From NCBI GenBank assembly GCA_958410215.1, contig CATYOF010000014.1:1-64000 (forward strand): DNA of 64,000 nt, given 5' to 3'. Source of the stretch: an uncultured Cryptobacterium sp. (GTDB taxonomy: Bacteria > Actinomycetota > Coriobacteriia > Coriobacteriales > Eggerthellaceae). A program made the position numbers and the translations under genes. The notes beneath the pieces are model-generated. The model searched no databases. It worked only from the letters and a program-made list of their open reading frames with translations, and was not told the origin of the DNA. Below are positions 42,641 through 51,709 of the stretch, piece after piece (within the stretch, counting starts at the first letter, position 1; each line of letters begins with the position of its first letter).

Positions 42641-43557
42641 AATGCCACTCCTGACAAAGCGCCTTCTTTGGCTTTACCGGAAACTTTGCTGGGGTCTTCG
42701 GCATCTTTGCTAGAGTCTTCATCAGTATTCACCACGATACCAGGACGATCAGGAGCCTTATTTACGAGTTCTCCTTCTTCTACCCCATCGGCATGTTCAC
42801 GTACGTAGGGAGTGCCGTAGATGTAAGAAATCACTTTGGCATCCAATTCATCGGGGGTACCATCAAACACCAATTTGCCGCGGCGAAGACCAATAATGCG
42901 ATCAGAAAATTCAACCGCATAGTCAACCTGATGCAAGTTAACCAAGCAGGCAATACCCAGTTCGTCACATGCCCAACGAAGTTGTTCCATTACGGTGCGC
43001 GAAGAACGGGGGTCCAAACTTGCAATAGGCTCGTCACATAACATAAGCAGCGGATCCTGTACCAAGGCGCGCGCAATACCAACACGCTGCTTTTGACCAC
43101 CGGAAAGCTGATCAGCACGCTTATAGGCAAATTCTGCCAGGCCTACCTTTGCCAAAATATCAAACGCTTCCAGTTTTTCTTCTTCGGAATACAAACCCAA
43201 AGCACCAACAAGACTTGATTTGTAACCCAAACGACCCTGCAGTACATTTTCTATAGCACTTGCACGATATACCAAGTTGTAGTGCTGAAAAATCATACTG
43301 ATGCGACGACGAACTCCGCGCAGTTGACGCTTCGACATTTTAGTTACGTCTTCGCCATTAAAAACAATGCTGCCTTCGGTAGGGTCAATCAGGCGATTTA
43401 TGCAGCGCAAAAACGTTGATTTACCCGCACCGGAACAGCCAATTACACTTACAAATTCGCCACGACCAACCGTTACATTGATACCATCAAGAGCCTTGCT
43501 CTTGCCGTTGTAACTTTTGGAAAGGTCGTCGACAACCAGAAGGTCCGAATCAGCCAT
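42637..43557 (-). CDS. phnC: Phosphonate ABC transporter ATPase
   Basis: ATPase of the uptake system. Walker A GCSGAGKST (about 39-47), signature QLSGGQKQRVGIAR (about 149), Walker B LMLCDEPIASLD. The final 50 residues are an acidic, Asp/Lys-rich tail. GAGAGGAATT precedes the ATG. A terminator lies 52-86 bases upstream, between phnD and phnC. Confidence 0.94.
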   Translation of the reverse strand: MADSDLLVVDDLSKSYNGKSKALDGINVTVGRGEFVSVIGCSGAGKSTFLRCINRLIDPTEGSIVFNGEDVTKMSKRQLRGVRRRISMIFQHYNLVYRASAIENVLQGRLGYKSSLVGALGLYSEEEKLEAFDILAKVGLAEFAYKRADQLSGGQKQRVGIARALVQDPLLMLCDEPIASLDPRSSRTVMEQLRWACDELGIACLVNLHQVDYAVEFSDRIIGLRRGKLVFDGTPDELDAKVISYIYGTPYVREHADGVEEGELVNKAPDRPGIVVNTDEDSSKDAEDPSKVSGKAKEGALSGVAL

Positions 43558-43609
43558 AATTCCTCTCCATGTAAAACTTACGGTGAAATAAACTTCGAAT
43601 TACTTCGAT

Positions 43610-43643
43610 GAAAAAGATCCCGCTGCAAAGCAGCAGCGGGATC
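43610..43643 (-). terminator. Intrinsic terminator between phnD and phnC
   Basis: Stem of 11 bp (43633-43643 with 43616-43626, GATCCCGCTGC) followed on the minus strand by TTTTTC. It lies 19 bases after the phnD stop. As between modA and modB, it would make binding protein more abundant than the membrane parts. Confidence 0.88.
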
Positions 43644-43661
43644 AAAACTTACTGTGAGCTG

Positions 43662-44708
43662 TTAGCCAAGGTTACGAATGGGGTCGTACCAAGAATCTTC
43701 AACTGCTACAAACTTGGTCTTGTCGGATTCCTTTTCAACCAAACCCGTTGCGTTTTCATCATCGGAGTTGTAGAAAATTGCGCTGTTATTAGCGGTATCA
43801 TCAGAAGTCATGGCATCGGTAATAGCCTTCTGCTCATCCTCGCTCAAAGTATCGGTGTTGTAGCAGAAGGGAGCATTCAGAACAGGAGTGATACCAATAA
43901 TAGTGAACTGTTCGCCACGTACGGTATCGAAGGGTGCTTCTGCGTCATCCTTTACCTTATAAACAGCACCTACAGTATTGGGCTCGCCGGATACCAGGTC
44001 AAAGTACATATCAACATCAATATCATCGAATGCAGCAGCATCAGCATTGCCAGAAAGCAGGTTTACGGCAGAGCCCTGGTGGGAATCGCCAAACATGACC
44101 GAGCTAAAGAAGCCACCATCTTCCAGCAGTTCATCGGAAGATTCCAAACCAAACTTTTCAACGATGGAGCTTGAAGGAATAGCAAAACCGGAAGTAGAAG
44201 TTGCCGATACGAAGGAGAAGCTCTTACCCTTGATGTTGTCGATGGAATAAGTATCGCCATCCTTGTACTGATCAGCGTTTTCGGTCTTTACGCAAATGCG
44301 GCTGTAGTAGCAAGCTTCATCCAGAGTGCCGTTAGCATCGCTTGCCGTAAAGGCGCACTGAACTTTATCGTTCTTTTCGTTAGCCTGTACATAGCCCTCA
44401 GCGCCAAGGTAGCCTATCTGAGCCTTACCGGAAACAAGAGCCTCAATTGCTACGTTGTAGTCGGTAGTGGTCATAATTTCTACATCGCGACCAGTAGCAT
44501 TCTTGATGATTTCTGCCACGGCATCACGAGAAGCTTCCATGTCGGCAGAAGAATTGTCGGGCAAAAATACCACGGTTAAAGGTTCGCTGCTTGAAGAACC
44601 TTCCCCAGAATCAGAAGAGCAGCCCGTTGCGAATAACACGGTGCCAAGCGCGAGCACTGCAGCAATAAGAACTGCCAAGGAGCGCTTTGCAAGAGTTACA
44701 CCATTCAT
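43662..44708 (-). CDS. phnD: Phosphonate-binding lipoprotein PhnD, copy 1
   Basis: Periplasm-facing binding protein for phosphonates. The lipobox is FATGC (Cys near residue 30) followed by a Ser-rich linker. Binding-fold motifs TVVFLPDNSSADMEASRDAV and SGKAQIGYLGAEGYVQA, and SFVSATSTSGFAIPSS with FGDSHQGSAVNLL, match PhnD. 348 residues from the ATG at 44708, which follows AAAGGACAAACGC; the frame is open to 44741. It is highly similar along its whole length to copy 2 upstream. Confidence 0.93.
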   Translation of the reverse strand: MNGVTLAKRSLAVLIAAVLALGTVLFATGCSSDSGEGSSSSEPLTVVFLPDNSSADMEASRDAVAEIIKNATGRDVEIMTTTDYNVAIEALVSGKAQIGYLGAEGYVQANEKNDKVQCAFTASDANGTLDEACYYSRICVKTENADQYKDGDTYSIDNIKGKSFSFVSATSTSGFAIPSSSIVEKFGLESSDELLEDGGFFSSVMFGDSHQGSAVNLLSGNADAAAFDDIDVDMYFDLVSGEPNTVGAVYKVKDDAEAPFDTVRGEQFTIIGITPVLNAPFCYNTDTLSEDEQKAITDAMTSDDTANNSAIFYNSDDENATGLVEKESDKTKFVAVEDSWYDPIRNLG

Positions 44709-44770
44709 GCGTTTGTCCTTTTCCTTTCTTTTTTGGAACACTTGTCAAAATTTCAAAAGCGACAGGTGCG

Positions 44771-44832
44771 ACTATAGATAAGGAAAAGAGCGAAAAAAAT
44801 AGCTTGAACGCGGTTCTAAGACAGGTTTAAGA
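44771..44832 (-). promoter_or_regulatory. Promoter and shared upstream motif of phnD copy 1
   Basis: A TATAGT -10 box (44776-44771, minus strand) without a recognisable -35 box is preceded 41 bases upstream by the motif TCTTAAACCTGTCTT (44832-44818). The same motif and spacing occur before copy 2. A weak -35 with an upstream site suggests an activator, possibly of the Pho type. Confidence 0.45.
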
Positions 44833-45122
44833 AAAGGATTCGAAACTTGAAATTGGCGTAACGTTTGTAAGAAAAAATGAGAAATATGAGTTTACGTTTA
44901 ACCCCAATGACACGTTTTATTAAGAAAGTTCTAAAGAAGTTACTCTTGCATTTAACACATGTCTCTACCCTTTTTATGGGCTCATGTCAGAACGCGCGAG
45001 TTCGCGCCCGAACGCAGAGGTTTGTATAGGATCTCAGATCGAAATTCACTCGAAATATCTTTCCGGTGGCTTTAAACACTTTTTATTTTCCACAGGACAA
45101 CATCCACAGAACGGCATGGCCA

Positions 45123-45155
45123 AAACAGAAAAAGCTGGAGGCAGTTGCCTCCAGC
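45123..45155 (-). terminator. Terminator downstream of phnD copy 2
   Basis: Stem of 10 bp (45146-45155 with 45134-45143, GCTGGAGGCA), then TTTTTCTGTTTT on the minus strand, 86 bases after the gene stop. Copy 2 is therefore probably its own transcript. Confidence 0.88.
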
Positions 45156-45240
45156 CCAAGTATTGCTCAACTTATTACTTAACCTGGCCAAGCTTTTATG
45201 CAGGCTTACTTTAAAGCTACCTAGTTATTCTTGCACTTGT

Positions 45241-46290
45241 TTATTCTCCCAAGTTACGAATAGGATCATACCAAGAGTCTTCTACAGGAATATAGCAACA
45301 TTTATCAGATATCTTTTCCGCTAAACCTGTTGCGTTTTCGTCTTCTCCATCATAGAAAATTGCTGGATTAGAAGCCGTTTCGCTTGAGCACATCGCTTCG
45401 GTAATAGCATTCTGCTCATCTTCGGTTAGAGAATCAGTGTTGTAGCAGAAAGGCGCATTTAATACTGGAGTAACTTCAAGAATGGTGAACTGTTCGCCGC
45501 GAACTGAATCAAAGGGAGCTTCTGCATCGTCCTTTACCTTATATACCGAGCCTACCGCATTCGGTTCACCAGAAACTAAGTCTACATATTGAGCAATGTC
45601 AACATCATTGAATGCTGCAGCTTCAGCATTACCGGAAAGTAAATTTACGGCAGAGCCCTGATGGGAATCACCAAACATGACCGAGCTGAAGAACTTGCCG
45701 TCTTCCAGCAGTTCATCGGAAGACTCCAAACCAAACTTTTCTACAATGGCAGTCGACGGAATGGCAAACCCAGAAGTAGACGTTGCCGAAACAAAGGAGA
45801 AACTCTTGCCCTTGATATTGTCAATGGAGTAAGAATCGCCATCCTTGTACTGATCAGCGTTTTCAGTCTTTACGCAAATGCGGCTGTAGTAGCAGGCTTC
45901 GTCCAGAGTGCCGTTAGCGTCGCTATTAGTAAATGCCGCCTGTACCGCATTGTTCTTTTCATTTGCCTGGACGTAGCCTTCTGCTCCAAGCAAACCTACC
46001 TGAGCCTTGCCAGAAACAAGAGCTTCAATTGCTACGTTGTAGTCAGTAGTGGTCATAATTTCCGCGTCTCGACCAGTAGCATTTTTAATGATTTCTGCCA
46101 CGGCATCACGAGAAGCTTCCATATCTGCCGATGAACTATCAGGCAAGAAGACTACGGTAATGGGTTCACTATTAGATGAACCTTCATTCGAATTTGATGA
46201 ACAGCCCGTAGCAAACAGCATCGTACCAAACGCCAATGCAGCAGTAAGCAAAACTGCCACAACTCGCTTTGCGGTAATAGTGCCTTCCAT
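45241..46290 (-). CDS. phnD: Phosphonate-binding lipoprotein PhnD, copy 2
   Basis: Tandem paralogue of the preceding phnD: same lipobox (FATGC), same binding-fold segments and almost the same length (349). Differences cluster in the signal peptide, around SNSDANGTLDEA, and in the last 40 residues. Start at 46290 has AAAGGAAAATG upstream; the frame is open to 46341. Separate promoter and terminator make it a single-gene unit. It may bind other phosphonates or phosphite with a different affinity; this is inference. Confidence 0.92.
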   Translation of the reverse strand: MEGTITAKRVVAVLLTAALAFGTMLFATGCSSNSNEGSSNSEPITVVFLPDSSSADMEASRDAVAEIIKNATGRDAEIMTTTDYNVAIEALVSGKAQVGLLGAEGYVQANEKNNAVQAAFTNSDANGTLDEACYYSRICVKTENADQYKDGDSYSIDNIKGKSFSFVSATSTSGFAIPSTAIVEKFGLESSDELLEDGKFFSSVMFGDSHQGSAVNLLSGNAEAAAFNDVDIAQYVDLVSGEPNAVGSVYKVKDDAEAPFDSVRGEQFTILEVTPVLNAPFCYNTDSLTEDEQNAITEAMCSSETASNPAIFYDGEDENATGLAEKISDKCCYIPVEDSWYDPIRNLGE

Positions 46291-46330
46291 GTTTTCATTT
46301 TCCTTTCTTTTCACGCACAAAAACAAAGAC

Positions 46331-46392
46331 ACTATAGGCAAGCAACGTAGCTATTCGATACGAGAAAATAAAGGCTTTAAAACAGTTTAAGA
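46331..46392 (-). promoter_or_regulatory. Promoter and shared upstream motif of phnD copy 2
   Basis: TATAGT (46336-46331, minus strand) and the motif TCTTAAACTGTTTT (46392-46379), 42 bases further upstream, mirror the arrangement before copy 1. The -35 position reads ATCGAA, far from consensus. Confidence 0.45.
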
Positions 46393-46655
46393 TTGAATGC
46401 GTTCTTATAAATTCTTGGCAACATATCGCAAATTTTTGAAAGACGCATTTTTTATTCTCTTACAAAAATTAAACCATCCTTGTGCCTAAAAAAGGTAGCT
46501 CAGCAAACGCTACGGCAATTTAGTAGGTTCGTAGTTTCAAAATGCCACTACCTTAATAGCAAGCGGTTAGCGGCAGCCGGTTTATTTCGTGCTAACGGAT
46601 TCGCAATTCCCCAACACACAGCACTATCAACAATTGGTGGTCGGATCATTCGGCA

Positions 46656-47738
46656 TCAACGCACGCGTAACTCCCAGAATGCCACAGCGCTAGCAGCAGC
46701 AACATTAAGAGAATCTACTCCATGCGCCATAGGAATTTTCACCGTATAATCACACGCTGCAATAGTATGGTCAGAAAGTCCATCCCCTTCCGTACCCAGC
46801 ACCAAAACAAGTTTTTCACACTGCTTTAAACAAGGATCGTCAAGGCTTACCGAATTATCACTGAGCGCCAGTGCGGCAGAAGTGAACCCTAAGTCTCGCA
46901 GCATTTGCAGACCCTGAGTAGGCCACGCATCACTTTGAATAGTTTTAGTTTCATCTCCGTCGATGTGATCAAAACCTAAAGTAGCCGAACTTTTGTCGAC
47001 GGAACACTTATCAGCAACGCAGCTACAAACATCGCTGCCCAATCCAATATCCATGCCGATGCGCGTCCAAGGCACCTGAAATACCGTACCCATAGACACG
47101 CGAACTGCCCTTCGATACAAGGGGTCACAACAAGCAGGCGTAACTAAAATAGCATCCACGCCCAAAGCTGCTGCGCTACGAAATGCAGCACCCACGTTGG
47201 TATGGTTGGTTATGTCTTCCAAAATAGCTATACGGCGCGCTTTGGTAGATTCTAGAAGGTCGCGCACTGAAGGCAAGGGTTTGCGTCGCATTGCGCACAA
47301 CACTCCTCGCGTTAGTTCATAACCAGCCAGTTTCTCTATTTCCTCTGCAGGGGCAACAAATACAGGAAGCGACTTATTGTTTTTTAGCTCTGCCGCAAAA
47401 CTACCAGAAGATTCTTTCAAACAATTCGAACTAATTTCACCGTTGTTGCTAGAAGGCGCAACTTCAACATCACTGCTAGTATTATTCGATTCACTATGAA
47501 AACGCCACCACGCTGCCTGAGCGCGATCAATAAGTCCTCTCATAGCATTTAGCTTATGGTCGGGAATTAGCAGCGATAACGGTTCGTATCCTGCGTCAAA
47601 AGCGCGATCAATTACTTTATCGGATTCAGCAATAAAAATACCCTTTTCAGGCTCTAGCTTATTACGTAGTTGCACTTCAGTTAAACGTGCGTACACATCC
47701 AGCCGTTCGTCATCCAAAGAAGTGATTTTCTCTATCAC
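46656..47738 (-). CDS. TrmH/SpoU family RNA methyltransferase
   Basis: Knotted SAM-dependent 2'-O-methyltransferase: ILEDITNHTNVGAAFRSAAA (about 190-209), LVLVLGTEGDGLS and the C-terminal GVDSLNVAAASAVAF. An insert of about 35 residues rich in Ser, Asn and Glu (about 85-120) is unusual. The N-terminal region (ITSLDDERLDVYARLTE) is an RNA-binding substrate domain. Start is GTG with a weak site; 22 bases from the AEC permease gene. The RNA target is unknown. Confidence 0.88.
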   Translation of the reverse strand: MIEKITSLDDERLDVYARLTEVQLRNKLEPEKGIFIAESDKVIDRAFDAGYEPLSLLIPDHKLNAMRGLIDRAQAAWWRFHSESNNTSSDVEVAPSSNNGEISSNCLKESSGSFAAELKNNKSLPVFVAPAEEIEKLAGYELTRGVLCAMRRKPLPSVRDLLESTKARRIAILEDITNHTNVGAAFRSAAALGVDAILVTPACCDPLYRRAVRVSMGTVFQVPWTRIGMDIGLGSDVCSCVADKCSVDKSSATLGFDHIDGDETKTIQSDAWPTQGLQMLRDLGFTSAALALSDNSVSLDDPCLKQCEKLVLVLGTEGDGLSDHTIAACDYTVKIPMAHGVDSLNVAAASAVAFWELRVR

Positions 47739-47760
47739 GTTAACACCGCTCTCAAAAAAC

Positions 47761-48723
47761 TTACACCACTAAAAGTGCTATTAACGGCAGTGTTATTACT
47801 GAAAGCACCGTTGTTAAAAAGGTAACTCGAGCTACTGTTTTTGTATCACCCGAATAAGCCAAAGAAAGCATGGTGCCATTCGATGCAACGGGCATTGCTG
47901 CCAGCAAAACCAAAATCGCCAGAATAAACGAATCATGCACAAACAATCCGAAGATAAAAAACACTGCAAGAGGCATTAAAACTAGACGAATTGCGGTTGT
48001 AACGTAGCTCCATTCATCAGTAAAAATATCGTGCAAAGGCATCTTTGCAATGGACGATCCTACTACCAGCATAGCTGCAGGCACCGTCATTCCACCCAGC
48101 AAGTCGCACGCTTGCTGGATAGGACTTCCAGGAGCGTTAATTTCAAAGATCGCTAAGACAGCGGCAACACTTGAGGCAATAACTGCAGGTTTTAATAGGG
48201 CATGACCTACTGCCCCTAATTGTTTGCGCCAACCACGACGCTCATCATCCGAATCTGCCGTTCCCGATATAAGCATAACCCCTACCGAAAAAATGACGAT
48301 ATTAAACACGATGTTATAAATTGCAGCATAAAGCACTGCGCTCTGATCTAAAACCGAAGCTAAAACCGCATACCCAATAAAGCCCGTATTACCAAATACC
48401 ATCATGAATTCATGGGCACCACGCGTTACTTTAGGCATTTTGCGACACACTACTCGCCCGATTATAAGGCTTAATGTAATAGAAACGACAAAATAGAGCG
48501 CTGCATACAAAAGGGTAAACCCAATATCATGAGCGCTGGGTAGTGATTCACTAGATAGAACAGAATTAAGAATCAAGCCTGGAAGCGTGATATTAAACAC
48601 CAGTTGCGAAAGCATAGTGTCAAAGGTGTCGTTCATTAAGTTCTTTTTGCGAGCAATAAAACCGCATACTGCAATAACGGCCAAAATGAACATTTGGATA
48701 GCGGTATGCTCAAATACTTCCAT
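47761..48723 (-). CDS. AEC family transporter
   Basis: Auxin-efflux-carrier-type membrane permease of ten helices: MFILAVIAVCGFIARKKNLM at the start, FMMVFGNTGFIGYAVLASVL (about 107-126) and the second-half repeat with VVGSSIAKMPL and AAMPVASNGTMLSLAYSGDT. Bacterial members carry dicarboxylates or malonate; substrate here is unknown. It lies just upstream of the methyltransferase gene. Confidence 0.88.
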   Translation of the reverse strand: MEVFEHTAIQMFILAVIAVCGFIARKKNLMNDTFDTMLSQLVFNITLPGLILNSVLSSESLPSAHDIGFTLLYAALYFVVSITLSLIIGRVVCRKMPKVTRGAHEFMMVFGNTGFIGYAVLASVLDQSAVLYAAIYNIVFNIVIFSVGVMLISGTADSDDERRGWRKQLGAVGHALLKPAVIASSVAAVLAIFEINAPGSPIQQACDLLGGMTVPAAMLVVGSSIAKMPLHDIFTDEWSYVTTAIRLVLMPLAVFFIFGLFVHDSFILAILVLLAAMPVASNGTMLSLAYSGDTKTVARVTFLTTVLSVITLPLIALLVV

Positions 48724-49073
48724 GCTTGTCAGATAGTCCTTTTTAATTCAGAAATTTACAGTTTTTGTATTTTACAGCCACCCTTGTCACTACCCAAACA
48801 CCGCACCACAAAATCACAAAGATGTCTGCCAGATATATTTTTTGTAAACACCGCATTTCATCCAAATACCCTACACGGAAATACAACACAGAGGACCTAA
48901 AACATTGAAGATCTTATAGCCTTCAGATCAAAAGGATTAGTTGCCATGAAATGGGAAAATTTTTCTTCTAACACACAACTTCCTATAGCGAAGCACATAG
49001 CAATTAATGTAGTTTTCGCCTTGATTGGTACAAGTATAGGGATAGCAATGCGACAAGCGTGAGCAAAGTGCGA

Positions 49074-49130
49074 CAAGTGGACAGGGCCTTGCCAAATCAC
49101 GCGTCAATGACTGTGGCAAGTGGACAGGGC
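49074..49130. repeat. Two 14-bp direct repeats CAAGTGGACAGGGC
   Basis: Identical 14-mers at 49074-49087 and 49117-49130, 43 bases apart, within longer partial matches (GCGACAAG, then GTGGCAAG, and GTTTGTCGCA beyond). Could be a remnant end of a mobile element or binding sites; no gene context decides. Confidence 0.5.
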
Positions 49131-49207
49131 GTTTGTCGCATCATTTATCACATCACATCAACACTCGTGCGCAAAAAACAGGTCTTTTATCGCACTAAAA
49201 CATGTTC

Positions 49208-49289
49208 CTAGTCAGAATCATTAACCAGCAAAACATCACCGCGGGATTGTGCAGCCACCTGAAGATCTTCAGTAAAGCCGCTTCTATAG
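49208..49289 (-). pseudogene. Possible 3' remnant of a coding gene
   Basis: On the minus strand the frame reads YRSGFTEDLQVAAQSRGDVL, then LVNDSD and a stop. It looks like natural protein and resembles the tail of some archaeal-type ATP-binding proteins, but this is a weak match by eye. Upstream the frame runs into AGAATAAT repeats. No start or body remains. Confidence 0.3.
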
Positions 49290-49343
49290 AATATTATTCT
49301 GCAGAGCATTATTCTCAACAGAATTATTCTAACTAGAATAATT
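49288..49343. repeat. Cluster of ATTATTCT / AGAATAAT octamers
   Basis: Octamers occur at 49293-49300, 49308-49315 and 49323-49330 in one direction and 49335-49342 in the other; 49322-49343 is a 9-bp palindrome with loop AACT. The same octamer forms the modA operator candidate, but no start of a gene lies near. Confidence 0.5.
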
Positions 49344-49421
49344 ATTACGCGTTCTGCTTAGTTAGGCCAAAACGTCGCCTTATCAAAAAAGACAACGAAA
49401 AAGAATCTGACAAGCTAGATA

Positions 49422-49645
49422 AGCCCGACAGGCGCAGGGAGTTGCCTTTGAACTCAAGCTTCGCAAAGCAAGCATATAGGACAAAACAGCGAGCGACCCC
49501 GAGACGAATGCAGATGACGCGAAGAATTTGCGAAGCGTACTTTGGTACGTGAGCCTTACTCGGAGCGCTAGCTGTGCCAACCGAACCCCGCGCAGCGTCA
49601 TTACGTTTAATGCGGGTGTAATGGCGTTTGGAAGAACGCCATTAC
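49422..49645. repeat. Hairpin element related to 15340-15500
   Basis: Contains CCCGACAGGCG (49424-49434), AAAACAGCGAG (49483-49493), CGCAGCGTCATTACG (49591-49605) and a terminal 12-bp hairpin TGTAATGGCGTT/AACGCCATTACA (49618-49645). These motifs also occur at 15340-15500, in partly different order and with a different terminal hairpin sequence. Confidence 0.45.
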
Positions 49646-49676
49646 ACAAAAAGTGGCGTCCCAATGGGGCGCCACT
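49643..49676 (-). terminator. Terminator downstream of groEL
   Basis: Stem AGTGGCGCCCC/GGACGCCACT (49676-49666 with 49661-49652) followed on the minus strand by TTTTTG. A second 9-bp hairpin (49701-49709 with 49720-49728, GCGTGACAA) lies between it and the groEL stop. Confidence 0.82.
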
Positions 49677-49739
49677 AATCAAGCAATTTATGTAATATGC
49701 GCGTGACAAGCCTGGGCATTTGTCACGCCGCAAAACAAC

Positions 49740-51374
49740 TTACATCATGCCCATTCCGCCGCCGGCACCAGCACCTGCGAGTGCGGACAGATCGGGACCT
49801 TCCTTAGGAATCTCGTTGATAGTTGCCTCGGTAATGAGGATCAGAGCAGCAACAGATGCAGCAGACTGCAATGCCGTACGCGTTACCTTAACAGGATCGT
49901 TAACACCCATTTCAATCATGTTGCCCTGTTCGCCATTTGCGAAGTTAATGCCTTCGCCCTTAGCAAAGCCCTTTACCTTTTCAACTACAACGGAGCCTTC
50001 GTAGCCTGCATTGGTAGCAATAGCACGCATAGGAGCTTCCAGAGCCTTGCGGATAATATCGATACCAACCTGCTCGTCAGCGTCAGCTGCTTCCAAGGTA
50101 TCAAGAGCAGAAATTGCGTTGATTAAAGCAACACCGCCACCAGCTACGATGCCTTCTTCAACAGCAGCACGAGTTGCCTGAAGAGCGTCTTCAATGCGGG
50201 ACTTGGTTTCCTTCAGCTCGGATTCAGTTGCAGCGCCAACCTTCAAAACTGCTACGCCACCAGAAAGCTTGGACAGACGTTCTTGAAGCTTTTCACGGTC
50301 GAAATCAGAGTCAAGACGATCGTATTCAGCGCGCATAGAAGCAACACGAGCATCAATTGCAGCAGGATCGCCAGCACCATCAACGATAACCGTGGTGTCC
50401 TTAGAAACCTTAACGGTCTTTGCGGTACCAAGAGCATCGATCGTTACGTCAGCCAAGGTCATGCCAAAGTCCTTGGATACAACCTTGCCGCCAGTAACAA
50501 CTGCGATGTCTTCCAAGATACGAGCACGACGATCACCAAAGCCAGGAGCTTTAATTGCTACAACATTTAAGGTGCCACGCAGCTTGTTCAGAAGCAAGGT
50601 ACCCAAAGCTTCACCTTCAACGTCTTCAGCAACGATAAGCAAAGAACGACCAGACTTCATGATCTGCTCCAGCAAAGGAACCAAATCCTGAATGGAGGTT
50701 ACCTTAAGGTCGGTAAGCAGAATGTAGGGATCATTCAGTACTGCTTCCATACGCTCGGTATCAGTTGCCATGTAAGGAGAAATGTAGCCACGGTCATACT
50801 GCATGCCTTGTACAATGTCGATGTCGATACCAAAGGTCTGGCTTTCTTCAACAGAAATAGCGCCATCCTTGCCAACTTCGTCCATTGCTTCAGCAATCTT
50901 TTCACCGATAACCGCATCTCCTGCAGAAATGGTGCCAACGTTTGCGATCTGATCCTTGGTGGTAATTTCGGTTGCGTCTTCTTTAATAGCAGCAACAACA
51001 GCATCGGTTGCCTTTACGATACCGCGGCGAATACCCAGCGCATCTGCACCAGCGGTTACATTGCGAAGACCTTCGCTTACGATAACGTCTGCCAAAAGAG
51101 TTGCGGTGGTGGTACCGTCACCAGCAACATCGTTAGTCTTTACTGCAGCTTCACGAACAAGCTGAGCACCCATGTTCTCCACAGGATCTTCCAGCTCTAC
51201 TTCGCGAGCAACGGTTACACCGTCGTTGGTTACCAATGGAGCACCAAAAGAACGCTCAAGAGCAACATAGCGACCCTTAGGGCCAAGCGTTACCTTTACG
51301 GCATCTGCAAGTTTCTTGACGCCTTCAGCCATGCCAGAACGGGCATCAGCCTCAAACTTAATTTCCTTTGCCAT
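49740..51374 (-). CDS. groEL: Chaperonin GroEL
   Basis: Sixty-kilodalton chaperonin. AKEIKFEADARSGM at the N-terminus, the ATP-binding DGVTVAREVELEDP and GDGTTTATLLA (about 85-95), and the C-terminal Gly/Met tail GGGMGMM typical of functional GroEL. 544 residues is normal. Start at 51374 follows GAAAGGAATT; an ATG-like start six codons earlier is less suited. Co-transcribed with groES 44 bases upstream. Confidence 0.97.
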   Translation of the reverse strand: MAKEIKFEADARSGMAEGVKKLADAVKVTLGPKGRYVALERSFGAPLVTNDGVTVAREVELEDPVENMGAQLVREAAVKTNDVAGDGTTTATLLADVIVSEGLRNVTAGADALGIRRGIVKATDAVVAAIKEDATEITTKDQIANVGTISAGDAVIGEKIAEAMDEVGKDGAISVEESQTFGIDIDIVQGMQYDRGYISPYMATDTERMEAVLNDPYILLTDLKVTSIQDLVPLLEQIMKSGRSLLIVAEDVEGEALGTLLLNKLRGTLNVVAIKAPGFGDRRARILEDIAVVTGGKVVSKDFGMTLADVTIDALGTAKTVKVSKDTTVIVDGAGDPAAIDARVASMRAEYDRLDSDFDREKLQERLSKLSGGVAVLKVGAATESELKETKSRIEDALQATRAAVEEGIVAGGGVALINAISALDTLEAADADEQVGIDIIRKALEAPMRAIATNAGYEGSVVVEKVKGFAKGEGINFANGEQGNMIEMGVNDPVKVTRTALQSAASVAALILITEATINEIPKEGPDLSALAGAGAGGGMGMM

Positions 51375-51418
51375 AAAAACAATTCCTTTCAAAGAAGTGT
51401 TACTAAAGTGATTGTTCT

Positions 51419-51709
51419 TTACTCAGCAAATACTGCGTAAATGTCGTCAGCACGAAGGATCATTACCTTTTCGCCTTCAACGTCTACTTCGGTTCCGCCG
51501 TACTTACCATACAGAACACGATCGCCAACCTTTACTGGCATGGGAAGATGGTTACCTTCGTTGTTAATCTTGCCTTCACCAACAGCCAAAACAACGCCCG
51601 TTTGAGGCTTTTCCTTGGAATCAGCTGCGATGTACAGACCGCCCGCGGTGGTTTCCTGTGCTTCGTCCTGCTTAACGACGATGCGATCACCAACTGGCTT
51701 AAGGTTCAT
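51419..51709 (-). CDS. groES: Co-chaperonin GroES
   Basis: Ring-shaped lid for GroEL. MNLKPVGDRIVVKQDEAQET, the mobile-loop TAGGLYIA, and GDRVLYGKYGGTEV are standard. 96 residues. It has an approximately 200-base leader region starting at a CIRCE element. Confidence 0.97.
   Translation of the reverse strand: MNLKPVGDRIVVKQDEAQETTAGGLYIAADSKEKPQTGVVLAVGEGKINNEGNHLPMPVKVGDRVLYGKYGGTEVDVEGEKVMILRADDIYAVFAE

Larger units (their letters stand above)
48724..49739. other. Gene-poor 1-kb region with repeats, hairpins and gene debris
   Basis: No intact gene. In order: 14-bp direct repeats CAAGTGGACAGGGC at 49074-49087 and 49117-49130; a 27-codon coding-like tail on the minus strand (49208-49289); short AGAATAAT repeats (49288-49343); a hairpin-rich segment sharing motifs with 15340-15500 (49422-49645); and the groEL terminator (49643-49676). 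Confidence 0.6.

Noticed and set aside
49288..49343. CRISPR-like short repeats
   Set aside because: Repeats are 8-15 bases, irregularly spaced and without spacers or cas genes.
50808..51440. 210-codon plus-strand frame opposite groEL
   Set aside because: Antisense shadow of groEL with no family features.
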